Positions 12,001 through 22,865 of a stretch of DNA of 64,000 bases are shown here, piece by piece. This DNA comes from Entophlyctis helioformis (taxonomy: Eukaryota; Chytridiomycota; Chytridiomycetes; Chytridiales; Chytriomycetaceae), in assembly GCA_025526915.1 (NCBI GenBank), contig JAHLKH010000137.1, positions 1-64,000 on the forward strand, in the 5' to 3' direction. The notes beneath the pieces were generated by a model, which saw only the letters and a list, made by a program, of their open reading frames with translations, did not search any database and had not been told where the DNA came from. Every line of letters starts with the position of its first letter. Positions within the stretch are counted from its first letter, which is position 1. The position numbers were made by a program, and so were the translations under genes.

Positions 12001-15000
12001 CAACGTTGTTGCGATGGCGATTGATTGAATCAAAGAACTCCTGCAATCCGCACACACAATGTCAGCAGCAGTCAACGCAATGCAGCATGTTCGCGTGCAC
12101 AAGCAATGCAACATGGCAATGCCGTCGTTGCGCCTCACAACTCACATGCGCATCGACAATCTCATCTCGTGGTGGCTCCTTGATTAGCAGGGCTGAAGCA
12201 ATCTGCTCAATGGTGCGCGAAATGTTGGACGAGTTCTTGCGAGTCTGATTGACCAGCGATGAGAACTTGTTGATTTCCTGTTCATGATATCAACGCATAA
12301 GTTCAACCCGCAACCACACGCAAGTCAGAGTCAGCACAAAAGGTTCGCCAACAGCCAGTTGCGAATCCTGACAGAGCAAGACTAACCAGCGTGCATCGCT
12401 GGATAAACTCTGGGATGCCCAGCGAGTTCCAGTTGAGACGCGTGAATCCAGGCTTCATGACACGCTTGAGCTCGGTAATGTGCACATTCAGAAGCTTCTT
12501 TTCAGCAGCATCCAAAGGATCCATGACAGAGTGGTACGACTTTAGCATGGAATTCAAGTTCTCGACCAAGTAGTAGTACTTTTCCTCCTGTCGAACGTGG
12601 CATGGGTCAAATGTGTTGTAATCGGTCAGAAGGGTCCATATTAGATTTGGCCGGGAATGCGCAAGAAAGAACTCACCTGCAGAGCGACATTAAGAGCGGC
12701 CTCTGGAACCATGAAATTCATCTTGTCCAAGTACTTTGTTTCCTTGATGATGTCACGAAGCTCTTGGCGGAAGTTGACAGTAATCTTTTCAGTGACAGCT
12801 GGCGGGCCAGCAGCACTTGCGCCAGTGGGAGGAGGAATGTCGCTGTTGTCAAGGATGATTGCAACGGGTGACTCGCGCACAAGAATGTGGTTCTTGAGAT
12901 ACTGGAGCGAATTGGCTTCGACAGAAAGACACCACTGATGGTAGAGCTGGGGATATGCGCGCGGGACGCAGGCATGTTTGGCACGAATAAGTCTGGAAGT
13001 TGCCGGTGGTACCAATCATATGCGCGCAGGATACTACAACTTACGCCCTCTTCATATTCACGCATTGACTTGGCGACAGTGAGATACTTTCGCGTCACAG
13101 CCCTGCCCTGCTCTGAAGACAGCATTTCTGGGAGCGGTCGTACAATGCATGGCGGACATATGCATTAAGCTCATGTCCAGAAGCACGCGCTCATGGTAGC
13201 TCCATTTTCCCAAGCACTGGCGACTAGCGAGGCACGTACCTTGAAGCGACTGGAAACGAACAATGGTCTTCTTGATACGGTTGAAGAGCGAGTGGCTCCA
13301 AGCAATAGCGCCAGCGACTTTGGGCTGGTTCTTGGCACAAGGCGGATTCTCTCTGTTGAGCGAGCACGGACCTGGTCAGTGCTTGGGATCGTGAAGACGG
13401 ATGGAATGGGGCAGCAGCCAATGCGTATGTTCAAGTACCTGTGCTTCTTGAAGATCTCTTCGATGATGTCGACCTCGCGAGCGTATTGGTCAAGAATCTC
13501 GTACCACTTGCCCATCAGTTGGTTGTTGATGGACTCGCGTGACTTGATGTTCTTGATATTCTGGAGCAGATCAAATGCACCTTCAGCCGATCGCAGCTTC
13601 TTGAAGGATGCGTCGATGAACTGCTTGGCCATGTCTTCGATCTGGACAATCTGTTCACGGAAACGAGCCATGACACCCTCCCATGCGGCCTGGTGCCTGA
13701 AAACGGATAGACGCAAAGAGCAGCAAGAATCGTTAGCCAAGGCAATAGAAGAAACCAAGCAATGAGACGGCTGCATGTATGTATGTATGCATGGGCTGGT
13801 CCAACACGAGGGGAAGGCGGCGTACTTTTTGTTGAAAATGTCAAACGGTATCGTCTCGAACGGGACAATAAGAGCTTCGACTCGTTTGATGACCTCATCA
13901 ATGGCCTGAGGATCACCTGTCACAGCCTTGAGTTCCGGGCCAAAGATGCTGTAAAACTGCTCCATGACCTCGGCGATCTCGAACAGATCAGCACAACGAA
14001 GAGCCATGTAGTTGGTCTGCTCAAAGAGTTTCTTGCGATCAAACTCCCAGCGCTGATCGCGGCCAGACTGCTCGATACGCTCACGAACTTGAAAGTAGGT
14101 CTATGTGTGTTGTGTGTGTGTATGTGTGTGTGTGTGTGTGTGGCGTTGAATAGGTTGTCAGTTTATCAGGTCGCCGGCTGATACACCAAGCCACGAAACG
14201 AAAGAAAGACACTCACGGTGCTCCAGCTCTCAAGGAGCGACTTTGCGTCCATGATCTTCTTCTTGGCTTCAAATGGAGCCTCGCGAAGAATGGTTTGCAC
14301 ATTGACAATGTTGGACACTTTGTTTGCGATTTCCCAGGCGATGCGGCTCATGAGTGGAACCATGCGCTCGTCGCGGTTGTAGTGACGCGAGATGATCCAA
14401 ACCATGCGAATGGCATTCATCAGCGACGTGAGCGAGTCCTGCACACTGCTGAGGCTCCCAATGACAATGTTTTTAAAATGACGCTCAAGCGTGCTGAGGA
14501 ACTTGACGTTGTCCTTTGCCTCGGTGTAGATTTTGTTTAGCTCTGCCAGCTGAAACTCGAGCGAGGACGAACATGGCACTTGAGCACGGTTCAAGATTTG
14601 TACAATCTTGTGGACGATGGGCAGGTTAAGCTGCTCATACAAGGTTGACAGCGATGCGGAGCGATCGCGCCAGAACTCGATCTCGGCGAGAGGACCCTGT
14701 GTTGATGGAAGGGATTGGCACGATGCATGCACAGATGGAGGTATGCCAAAGTTGAGTAGCTTGCTCTTGATGGTTGCACATATGCGGCACGATGGTGTCG
14801 ACAGCTTACATTTCCGACGGGAACCTTTTTAAGCTCCTTGCCAAGAGCACCAGAGACAGTCTCGACCCACTCTTCAGCCAGCGCCTCAAGGGTCCTGACG
14901 ACCGAGATGTCCATGGCGGCGGAAACAACCTCCATGGTGTTGAGGGCCGACAGCTCCTCTGGGATCTTGAGACGCGTCTCGCCGGCGACTTGCTGGACGG

Positions 15001-16448
15001 TATGGGCAATCTGGCTCGTGAAGCGCTGCATGGTCACAAGCAACTCTGACTTGATGTCGTCATACTTTGTCGTTCCAAGGTCGGCGCTGGCCCGCTCAAG
15101 CGTGCCTTCTTTGGAGGCATCCTCCTTGTCTCTAAAAGCGGCCAAGTCGGTGGCAGACAGCATGGGAAGGTAGACTTGGACGAGAACGCTCTCCAACATG
15201 AGCAGAGCATGGCCCGAGAAGTAGCCAATCTCAAGGAACTGCGCCATGATCGCCGACGCGTCTGGTGGCAGCGGGATGTGGACGACGCAACAATCGCGAG
15301 AGCAGCAGGCAACATTTTAAAGGCAGGGTTAGTGGATGTTGGCCAGTGCGTGTCTGGACTCTTGGTTCATGTGTCTTACCAGCAGCTGAACGCGGCATGG
15401 GGATTGGGCCAGACTTGTTGCGCAGAAAGAAGATGGAGTTGACCTCGGCAACCTTGTCGGGGAGATGCGTTACAGCCAAGCAAAGGCGCGGGAACTCGTA
15501 AACGGCAAAGGACGGTTCCTTGACGAGTGGACGTGGAGGGGCAATTGTTTCGTGGCTTTGGCGGACCAAGGAGCTCTGCAACGGAAGACATGTAAAGAGT
15601 TTGTTTAACGCTGGGTGAATGCAAGTCGCAGGGGTGGCTGGCGAGTACAGACCTGGAGCGCATCATCTCCAACCGCAAGCGAGCCTTCTCCGGAAGGCAC
15701 GCCAATGTCACCTGGTGAGGGATGTCGCCGTATCAGCCGGCCAGCCACGATCGCGACGCGACAATCGGCGTGTCACGGTCAGGTTTCGCGTCAGAGGCTG
15801 ACAACACGAGGCAAGAAGCAGGGCAGGGCAAAGCAGGGCAGGGCAAAGCATGCATGCAAGACAGACAGACAACATACGGCTGCTGGTGCTGACGCTTGGG
15901 TCGCCAACGCCAATGGCGACTGATGGCTGGCTTCCCACCGCTGGAACGGCGTCGGCAGCTTGGGCCGCGTCGCTCTCTTGCGGCTGAACAGCCTGGCCTG
16001 CCGCATCAGCCGGTCCATCCGAGGAAGGAACTGCTGCACTTGGCATGGAAGCTGCGTCGCTAGGCTCGTCATGGAGGGAGCGCTTTGAGCTTCTGGTAGC
16101 GGTGCCAATGTCTTCGCTGGAGATGGACGAGGCGACCTCTGGAGGGAGCTCAACGCGCAAGGACACGGTTTCGGACCAGAACACGAGGGCAGCATCGTGG
16201 CGAGTGTCTTCGAGGAAGTTGGCGACAGCGTCGAGGTTGGCGCGGTCGTCTCTCTCGAGACAGTCGCGGAACAGGTCGGCTATGGACGGAGGCGGCAGGT
16301 TTGGGCGAACAGAGCCAGCGATAGTTTTGGCAGGCTTCTTGGCATCCTCGAACTCGATGAGCAAGCCCGACTCGACCTTGGAGCGAATCCAAGCAATGCG
16401 GTCGTCTGCGTACGGGTCCGCAGGAAGAGACACCTTTTGATGCGCCAT
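1..16448 (-). CDS. Axonemal dynein heavy chain, inner-arm DNAH10-like (C-terminus outside window)
   Basis: This is the motor subunit of a flagellar dynein arm. The ATG at 16448 opens a divergent N-terminal tail, split by about a dozen short introns between roughly 16.0 and 10.9 kb. A single long exon follows (1633-10890). Intron 10891-10997 (GTAAGT...CAG) and intron 1533-1632 (GTATGT...TAG) join in frame. Four P-loops are visible: AAA1 GPAGTGKT (about 8.6 kb), AAA2 GPTGGGKT (about 7.75 kb), AAA3 GESGTSKT (about 5.07 kb) and AAA4 GVGGSGKQ (about 4.0 kb). The coiled-coil stalk and microtubule-binding region lie at about 3.3-2.4 kb, with AAA5-6 and the C-terminal region beyond. The sequence after AAA2 Walker B ([17 protein letters not shown], then DPKNL) resembles DNAH10, the 1-beta chain, from family memory; the exact paralogue is an inference. 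The AAA2 region carries an intein, annotated separately. The reading frame is open throughout the long exon, so the gene looks intact. Confidence 0.93.
5840..7489 (-). mobile_element. Intein with LAGLIDADG homing endonuclease, inserted in dynein AAA2
   Basis: This is a 1650-nt (550-residue) in-frame insertion, bounded by Cys1 (codon 7487-7489) and Asn550 (codon 5840-5842), with Thr as the +1 extein residue. Removing it restores the conserved dynein sequence [14 protein letters not shown]. Splicing block A is [11 protein letters not shown] at the N-terminus. Block B is PTANH with the T-x-x-H pair at residues 89-92. Block F is [14 protein letters not shown] at about 514-527, and block G ends VVVGN. 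Two LAGLIDADG-like motifs sit between: [11 protein letters not shown] (181-191) and [11 protein letters not shown] (403-413). In the first, the catalytic-position Asp is Asn188; the second keeps Asp411. The penultimate splicing residue is Gly549, not the usual His. It would be translated with the dynein and removed by protein splicing; activity is inferred, not shown. Confidence 0.95.
14105..14141. repeat. (GT)n microsatellite in a dynein intron
   Basis: A run of GT dinucleotides with a few TA interruptions lies in an intron of the dynein gene, just upstream on the plus strand of the exon that resumes near 14215. Confidence 0.8.
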
Positions 16449-16752
16449 TGGCTGCGGTTGTGTGCTGGGTCACAACAGCAACGAATGCAGACGGGTGTAG
16501 ACAATAAACAGCTGAACGTCTGCGCAGATGTGTTCAGAAGCGCAGGCGTGCAGGCGTTTGGTGTTGTTGGGCAAACACGAGCTGGTCGGATTCAGATGAT
16601 TCAGATGATCAAGATGGCGCGCGCTCGTCACACGCGTGCCTGTAAAACCTCTCAATGCTTAAGAGTGAATGCGAATGAACTGGTGGGCTATGGGTGCACG
16701 GGTTTCGTTCAAGATAGCAGTGATTGGAAAGGGAGTGGGGGACGAGCACAAA

Positions 16753-17445
16753 TCAACGCGACTTGGCGGCAACCTTGGGTGCAGCGCCCTTGGCCTGCTG
16801 CTTGCTGACCTTGACCTGGTTCTGCTTGGGCTGGGCACGAGCGGCCTTGGCCTTCTCGGCGACCTTCTTGGCCTGCTCCTCCTTCTTCTTCTCCTTGATG
16901 GCGTCAACGGCCTTCTTGCGCTCGGCAGCACGCGCAACGGGGTTCTGGTCGCGCTTGGCCTTGATGGCGTCAAGCGAGGCACCAACGACAGCGCGCTGGA
17001 CCTTCACGGTGCGGCGCGAGCGCTTCTTGGCAGCCTCCTCAGAAATTCCCTTCTTGTGGAGACGACGGAAGACAACGGTCCAGTCAAGCTTGGAGGGCTT
17101 GAGGCGCTGGAGGAAGTACGACTCGCTCTTGCCGTTGACAAAGCGGAAGACCTATCAAAGAGGCGTGGCGGCAATCAGTATGCATGGCATTCGCACCGAG
17201 GGTCTATCCAGGACAAGCACGCGCAGCAAGCCACACTCGACCCCTACCTTGCTGTCCGAACGGACAAAGAGACGACCCTTTCCAGGGTAGATCTTGAAGC
17301 CGGAAAAGTTACAGATCTGGACAACGGCACAGCGGGGGCAAAACACCAGGTCAGTATAGGGGAACCACAGAAACTTTGCTGCAGTCAACAGACACGCACC
17401 TCAGTGCTGAGTTGTCCCAGCAGAGCCGTTTACGCAACGATCCAT
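16753..17445 (-). CDS. RPL24: Large ribosomal subunit protein eL24
   Basis: This is a 60S ribosome protein. Proposed exons are 17434-17445 (M-D-R-C), 17248-17316 and 16753-17151, giving 159 residues (yeast eL24 has 155). Exon 2 encodes ICNFSGFKIYPGKGRLFVR, the N-terminal zinc-ribbon-like part of eL24. Exon 3 holds the WTVVFRRLHKKGISEEAAKKR segment and a long Lys/Ala-rich tail ending KVSKQQAKGAAPKVAAKSR, very close to the yeast C-terminus. Intron 17152-17247 has GTAGGG...TAG ends. The 12-nt first exon is less certain: it was chosen because a GTAAAC donor (17433) and a CCAG acceptor (17317) give exactly the four residues that precede the conserved Ile in yeast. The gene is tandem with and upstream of the dynein gene. 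Confidence 0.9.
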
Positions 17446-18309
17446 AAAGGAGATCCGGCATGGGTTGGAAAGATTGGCGCTGTGTTAGTTCAGGCCGCCG
17501 ACCGTTACCAGCCAATCCGGGCAGTCTGTGCAGCAGAGAGGGGAGGGATGCCGCTGAATCGATGCTGCTGGCTGCACGGGCTGTTGTCTGCTGGTCCAGA
17601 ACGGCAATGCTGGTGCCGTTTGTCGACTGTCAGTGCAGGCAACGCCTGCCGTTGGCCAGCGACTGACTGCTTTGTATGCCAAAAGCGCTTGAAAAGCAGT
17701 GTGGACAGGCCCCACTCTTGCAGCTGTTGGGCGGTGTCGAGGTTGCGGCCGGCAGTTCAAGTGACGCTGCTGGCTGGAGGCTGGAATCGGATGCAAGTTG
17801 GCTGAATCGGTTGGCTGTTGGCGGGAATCCAGACTGGGGAGCCATCCATCCCATCCCATCCCATCCAATCCAGCAGTGGACGACGGACCCAAGTGGATGG
17901 GATGGGGCGGCTGGGATAGAACGGTGCTGCTGTTGCTGCTGTTGCCGATGTGCCTGTCCTCGAGCATCCTGCCCCTCCCCTCCTGTCTGCTGCACAGGCG
18001 CTCAGTGGTCAATGTGCGTGGCGACTAACCGCATGGCTCGAGGAGACGGCTCGTCAGTGGTGTGAAGGAAACGTCAAAAATCAAATCGATTTTGCCTTTG
18101 TGGAAATTGAATTTGAATTTGAACGTGGCTGTGGCACCAGCCAACCAAACCGCCGAATGCGAGCGTGCTCCCTCCAGCACAGGCCCTCGAGCACAGGCCC
18201 TCGAGCAAACAGGCCCATGACAAGAATGCCTGCCAGACGGTGCGTGCAGGTCGAGGAACTCAGAGGCTTTTCCACTAGTACGCGGGTTTATTCAAAGTGC
18301 TTCACATGG
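17446..18309. other. Intergenic region with no recognised gene
   Basis: About 860 bp lie between the 5' end of eL24 and the 3' end of the DUF1769 gene. No open frame here has recognisable content. It holds a short CCCAT tandem run at about 17843-17868 and a CTG/TGC-rich patch at about 17925-17950. The part next to 17446 should contain the eL24 promoter. Confidence 0.6.
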
Positions 18310-20160
18310 TCACTGCTGTTGTTGAACACCGGCGATCGGCACGCCGTCATATTCGGATCGTTCAATCAGCTCAAACGAGACAACAAAGAGGACAGCCGAG
18401 CGGTCGCGGCTCTTTGCGACAAAGCGCAACGGCTGCGAGTCCCAGTACTTGAACACGTTGATGGAAAAGCCAGGGAGCTTGATCGACAGCGAGCTAAAGT
18501 CCACATACGCGTCGTAAAAGTCCATGCAGTAGACGTGGTTGGGTGTGAATCGAGCGTTGGCACGCTTGACCGGGTCGGCAAACATGCGTTTCCGCTTCTC
18601 GTAGGTAATGGCTTGCGAAGCTGATGATTTTGATGTGTTGGTGTCAGGGAACAGCAGATTGGATGCCTCGGGAACCATGCGGGTTGCAAACGCCCAAGGG
18701 CCGACATCGGTGCTGGGTGTTATGGGGCGGCTGTGATGAGGTGAATGGTGATGGTGGTGGTGATGGTGGTGGTGGTGATGGTGGTGGGTGTGGGTGTGGA
18801 GGTTTGCATCTGGCAGATCTTTGGCACCCATCTCGACGGCCGAGCCAGACGACGACAGCCGACGCGCAGGAGTGGAGGCCCGCGTCGAAGAGGCATCGCC
18901 AACGCTGCTGTTTCGGCTGGAGTCGGCCCTGTCCGCCACAGACAATCCAGCAATCGCGGGAATAAGGCTGTCGGCCGCTGGCGAAGGAGAGCGGCGCAAG
19001 TCGGCGTCTGCAATCTCGAGTGCCGAGCCATGCACCGACGCTCGCACGTCATCGCCAGCAGCGTGGTCGGGGAGCGCCTCGTTGGACTCGCCAGAGCTCG
19101 GTTTCCCACCATTGAGGCTCGACAGGCTCGTTGCGCTCTTGAAGCTCGAGAAGCTGCTCATGCTGTATCCGCGGGTGGCGCTGAGCATGCGGGCCTTGAC
19201 AATGGCGGGGTTTTGTGCATCGGCTTCGAGGGAGGCGGCGGCCAGGGCGTGCACTTCGTCGAGGGTCAAGACAGCGAGCGAGTTCATGGACGAGCCAACA
19301 GGCGAGTACATGTACGGCTTTGGGCAGTGCAGATCTGCCTCGATGGACGGGTCCAGCCACTTTGCGATCTTGACGCCGACTCCAATTCCAGTGGGGAGAC
19401 GGAGCGGCGAGTCGATGTCGACGCCAAAGATGAGCTCGTCGCCGCGCCATTCGCGCTTGAAGCGGCCTGCAGAGGGAGTGCATTGGCGGGTTGTGTCAGC
19501 ATAGATTGTTGGTCGGAGGCGTCGTGAGCATTGGGATTGTGGAGGCGCAAGGGGAAAATCACGGGCGGCGCATCAGTGTGATGCTCGACTCTGAGCCGTG
19601 CTGAATGGTGCATGGCTCGCTGGCTGGCTGTCTGGCTGGCTGGCCTGTCTGTCTGGCTCGCTCGCTGGCTGGTTGTCCGACTGTCTGACTGGCTCGCTGG
19701 CTCGCTGGCTGTCTGGCTCGCTGTCTGGCTCGCCTCCGCGGACTGGCTGGTGCGACGTCGATTATGTCGAGGCGCAGCGGAAGAATACCAGCGTGGCGGG
19801 GAGGCAAACCGACGGCTATGCAGGCATGCTGACGGGCATGCTCGTACCTTGTAACATAATAGAGTAGCGACGGTGGCGGCCTTCAAAGTATCCGCTGGCG
19901 GGGTTCATAATGGGCGGCACGAGGGGCGGCAGAGGCGCAGTGGCGCCAGAGGACGACGACGACGACGACAAGGCTTCCTTGTGGACGTCCATCTCTGGCG
20001 TTACGCCATTAAAGTTGAGGCAGCGGACGAGGATGTAGCCACAAAAGTGCTCCGAGTCGACATAGAGCGGGTTGTGCTCGTCATTGACGCAGACGGTGTG
20101 CAGGTCGTCGTACGACGAGCCTGCGCGGATACGCAGGATGTAGTCAGCGATCGACGCCAT
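18310..20160 (-). CDS. DUF1769 (UPF0590-like) fungal protein with poly-His tract
   Basis: Two exons: 19848-20160 and 18310-19466, joined across a 381-bp GTACGA...CTGCAG intron with a clean frame (CAA-G / GC-CGC). The N-terminus reads MASIADYILRIRAGSSYDDL. The joined YSIMLQGRFKREWRGDELIFG segment and the C-terminal RFTPNHVYCMDFYDAYVDF, with KLPGFSINVFKYWD and a KSRDRSAVLFVVSFEL strand, are the DUF1769 signature known from fungi. Function is unknown. Between the two conserved halves sits a long Ser/Ala-rich insertion containing 14 consecutive histidines near 18745-18785, encoded by alternating CAC/CAT. The protein has no signal peptide or membrane segment. It is divergent from the SLC35F6-like gene, with 147 bp between start codons. 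Confidence 0.88.
19613..19737. repeat. CTGGCTGG/CTGTCTGG tandem repeat inside the DUF1769 intron
   Basis: About 125 bp of imperfect CTGG-CTGT-CTCG tetranucleotide repeats fill the middle of the 381-bp intron. This accounts for its unusual length compared with the 70-150 bp introns elsewhere in the window. Confidence 0.85.
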
Positions 20161-20185
20161 TGGCGGGTTCGGGCGGACGATTCAC

Positions 20186-20243
20186 GACAGGTGCGTGTCG
20201 AGGTCACCAGGAGGTCACCTGGCAGTCACCTGGCAGTCACGTG
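20186..20243. promoter_or_regulatory. Divergent promoter region with GTCACCTGGCA repeats and a TCACGTGA palindrome
   Basis: The 147-bp spacer between the divergent DUF1769 (20160) and SLC35F6-like (20308) starts carries successive copies of a GTCACC(T/A)GG unit. These run into GTCACGTGAC at about 20236-20245. CACGTG is the core of an E-box, the class of site bound by bHLH factors such as Cbf1 in yeast. That it controls both genes is an inference from position. Confidence 0.45.
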
Positions 20244-20307
20244 ACTTGATTTCACATTATCTCGCCGAATTGCCCGCCTGCTCCGACTCCAACATTCAAC
20301 CGTGACT

Positions 20308-22149
20308 ATGGGCCAGCTGACTCAGACGTTCGTCGCCATGCTGGTGGTCGGCATGCTGTTCACCGGCACCGTCAACACGCTGCTCAACAAGCTGCAAGAC
20401 CTGACCTGTGTGTCGCACTGCGACGAGCCCGACAAGACCAAGCGGCACTACTTTGAGCAGCCCGTCTTCCAGGTCGGTTACTTGGTCTGCCCACTGCCTT
20501 GCCTTGGCTGCAATGCTGTGCAATGCCGTGCCGTGCCGTGCGATGCTATGCGGTGTTGCACTGGACACACCGCACATGCACAAGCGCAGCGTGCCTGTGT
20601 TGCCGCAGCCCGCTCGCAGTCTGGCTGCATGCTGGATGGAGCTGGATGGAGCTGGACGGAGCAAGACAGTGCATACAGCCCAACACATGGTCCCTGGCCG
20701 TGCGAATTGCGACTTGGAGTGAGCCCATTTCCGATCATGCGACCTGCATCCAGTCTGGGCTCCTCTCGCTGCGTCTGCGGGCGACGTCCTGGCTGCATCT
20801 CCTGGCATCCTCATCCTTTGCGCATGCATAGCGACTGACTGGTTATTGCATTCAATCTGCAGACACTCAACATGTTCATTGGAGAGGTGGCCTGCTTGTT
20901 TGTCTACCACATCGCGCTCCTTGTCGAAAGACTCTCCAGCAAGCCGCCGGCGTCTTCCAGTGCGGCTGCATACCACCCCATCTCAACCGACGATGCGCCT
21001 GCTGCTTCCAGCCAAGATCCGGCTGGCGAGACGTCGCCGCTGATCTCCGACCATGCCCGCCGCCAGCAACAGGACTCCGAAGCCCAGGACGAGAATGGAG
21101 AGGCCGCCGTTGAGCGCGAGCCTCTGGTCGGATGGCGCAACCTGCTTTTCGTCCTACCGACGCTGTGCGATCTGACGGCCACCACCCTCATGAACGTTGG
21201 TCTCATCTACATCTCCGCCTCCATCTACCAGATGCTCCGTGGCTCGGTCGTTCTCTTCACTGGAACGCTTTCGGCCATCTTCCTCGGTCGCAACCACCCG
21301 CTCTACCGCTGGTTCGCACTCGTCACAGTTTTTGCCGGTGTCGCCATTGTCGGTCTCAGCGGTGTTGTGCAAGCGTCGGGCACGGCGGCCGTGCCCATCA
21401 CTGGATCGCCCATTGGCATTCTGCTCGTTGTTCTCGCCCAGACGTTTACGGCCATGCAGTTTGTGATTGAGGAGAAGATCATGGCTCGCTATGAAGTCCC
21501 TGCCATCAAGGCTGTCGGTCTTGAGGGCCTATTCGGCCTGATCTGTGTTGGAGTGGGCATGCCCATCCTGCACTACACGATCGGCATACACGGTGCTCCT
21601 GGAAACTTTTTTGACATGTACGGCGGATACCGCCAGGTCGTTGACAATCCGCAGGTTCTCTGGGCTGGTGTTGGCATCATCTTCTCGATTGCCTTTTTCA
21701 ACTGGTTTGGGCTCTCTGTGACGCGCAGCATCTCGGCCACGTCTCGCTCAACCATTGACACTTGCCGGTATGTGTGCGCGTTCTTTGGGTTGCCAATCAC
21801 CTGGCTGACTGGCTTCATCACTTTGGGGCGATCAAACAGAACGCTCTTCATCTGGGTCGTGAGTCTTGCTCTGCAGTGGGAGTCGTTCAAGTGGCTCCAG
21901 GTTGTTGGCTTTGCTGTGCTGATCTATGGGTGCGTTGAACTCGTTGCCTCTCTGCGCATGCGGTAAGAAACGATGATCACTAACGGCAATGCATGTTCCG
22001 TCTGTAGCACCTTTGTCTTCAACAATGTCATCCGCCCGCCAGCATTCTTTGCCCGCTTCACCACAGACGACAGCCGCATCCACGAGGAGGTTGCCTCGCA
22101 CCACCCTCGGCCGCAGCAGCAACAGCAGCAACAGCAACACGATGCCTAG
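20308..22149 (+). CDS. SLC35F6-like drug/metabolite transporter
   Basis: This is a predicted multi-pass transporter of the SLC35F/EamA superfamily, probably in lysosomal/vacuolar or mitochondrial membranes by analogy with animal SLC35F6. Exons are 20308-20472, 20863-21929 and 22008-22149, with splice joins at CCAG/GTCGGT...CTGCAG and TATGG/GTGCGT...TGTAG. The N-terminal helix MLVVGMLFTGTVNTLLNK is followed by a helix in FIGEVACLFVYHIALL, a hydrophilic acidic loop (about residues 80-130), and then the motif LCDLTATTLMNVGLIYISAS, typical of the family. About ten hydrophobic segments are visible in all. The C-terminus is a cytosolic tail ending in poly-Gln. The substrate is not known. Confidence 0.88.
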
Positions 22150-22191
22150 TGGCGAGAACCGGGCGGGATTGTGAATGAACCTGACAGTACA

Positions 22192-22353
22192 TCACGTGAC
22201 ACGGTTTCCATCTGGTGTGTTCCAACAACGATTGTTTGGGCTCCTCGGACAGTCACAATCCTGTAGGTGGCATGCCCGCAGATGAGCAGCGTCCACTGGC
22301 GGTGCGTGCAGACTGCTGACTGCTAGCTGCTGGCGTGACACGCTGGCCTGCAG
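22192..22353 (+). repeat. Duplicated 5' cassette, copy A (in front of the MCFD2-like gene)
   Basis: This 162-bp stretch ends exactly at the MCFD2-like ATG and matches the reverse complement of 60058-60235, which ends at the PHF5A ATG. Block 1 (22192-22239) is 45/48 identical, starts with TCACGTGA and ends with a near-palindrome (CCAACAACGATTGTTTGG). Block 2 (22249-22322) is 72/74 identical. The last 31 bp before the ATG are diverged but keep CCTGCAG/ATG. A GTAGGT (22264) with CTGAC and CTGCAG downstream would make a 5'-UTR intron ending at the ATG; this is an inference. Confidence 0.9.
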
Positions 22354-22821
22354 ATGCCGCCAGCAAACGGACACATCTTCACGGTCGTTCTGCTGCTTGT
22401 GCTCCTCGTCCAGTGGCTCGGTGTTGGCGTTGGCGTTGTCGATGCCCGCCTTCCAAAAGACTATGGCGAGGACATCAACTACGGCGACTTCCACAAGTCG
22501 GCAAAGCACTTTAGAGAGCGGCTTCAGAACGCCGGCTACGGCACTGCGCTGGATGGCGAGCACGACGAAGACCTGTTCTACTTCTTCTCGCTGCACGACT
22601 ACAACAATGACGGCCATCTGGACGGCCACGAGCTGCGGCTGGCCTTTCAGGGCTACGAGTGGAACCAGGGCATCGAGACGGTGGACACGACGGTCGACCA
22701 GGCTGATCTCGAAACCATGATCGACCATGCGCTGGCTGAAGACGACGTGAATAACGATGGCATGATCAGCTGGGCAGAATACCTCGAGAGCGCCGCCTAC
22801 CACCGTCGCTTAAACAAGTAA
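22354..22821 (+). CDS. MCFD2-like secretory EF-hand protein
   Basis: The single-exon product is 155 residues. An N-terminal hydrophobic stretch (about residues 9-30, VVLLLVLLVQWLGVGVGVV) looks like a signal peptide, so the protein should enter the secretory pathway. Two EF-hand loops follow: DYNNDGHLDGHE (about residues 84-95) and DDVNNDGMISWAE (about 130-142), both with the expected acidic ligands and central Gly. The order signal peptide, FxxHD-type first EF-hand, second EF-hand at the extreme C-terminus matches MCFD2, the Ca2+-binding partner of the ERGIC-53 lectin in ER-to-Golgi cargo export. Assignment is by architecture; other small secreted EF-hand proteins remain possible. The start codon is directly preceded by the duplicated cassette. 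Confidence 0.8.
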   Translation: MPPANGHIFTVVLLLVLLVQWLGVGVGVVDARLPKDYGEDINYGDFHKSAKHFRERLQNAGYGTALDGEHDEDLFYFFSLHDYNNDGHLDGHELRLAFQGYEWNQGIETVDTTVDQADLETMIDHALAEDDVNNDGMISWAEYLESAAYHRRLNK

Positions 22822-22865
22822 CTGACCGGGTCGGAATGAATATCGGCTTGCTTGCCCTCTTTGTG

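Noticed and set aside
14105..14141. GT-rich tract as a possible regulatory Z-DNA element
   Set aside because: It lies in the middle of an intron of the dynein gene and looks like an ordinary microsatellite.
19284..19886. 200-codon minus-strand open frame rich in SQPASQTAS repeats
   Set aside because: It is made of the intronic CTGG-type tandem repeat of the DUF1769 gene. The splice signals and DUF1769 homology support intron status.
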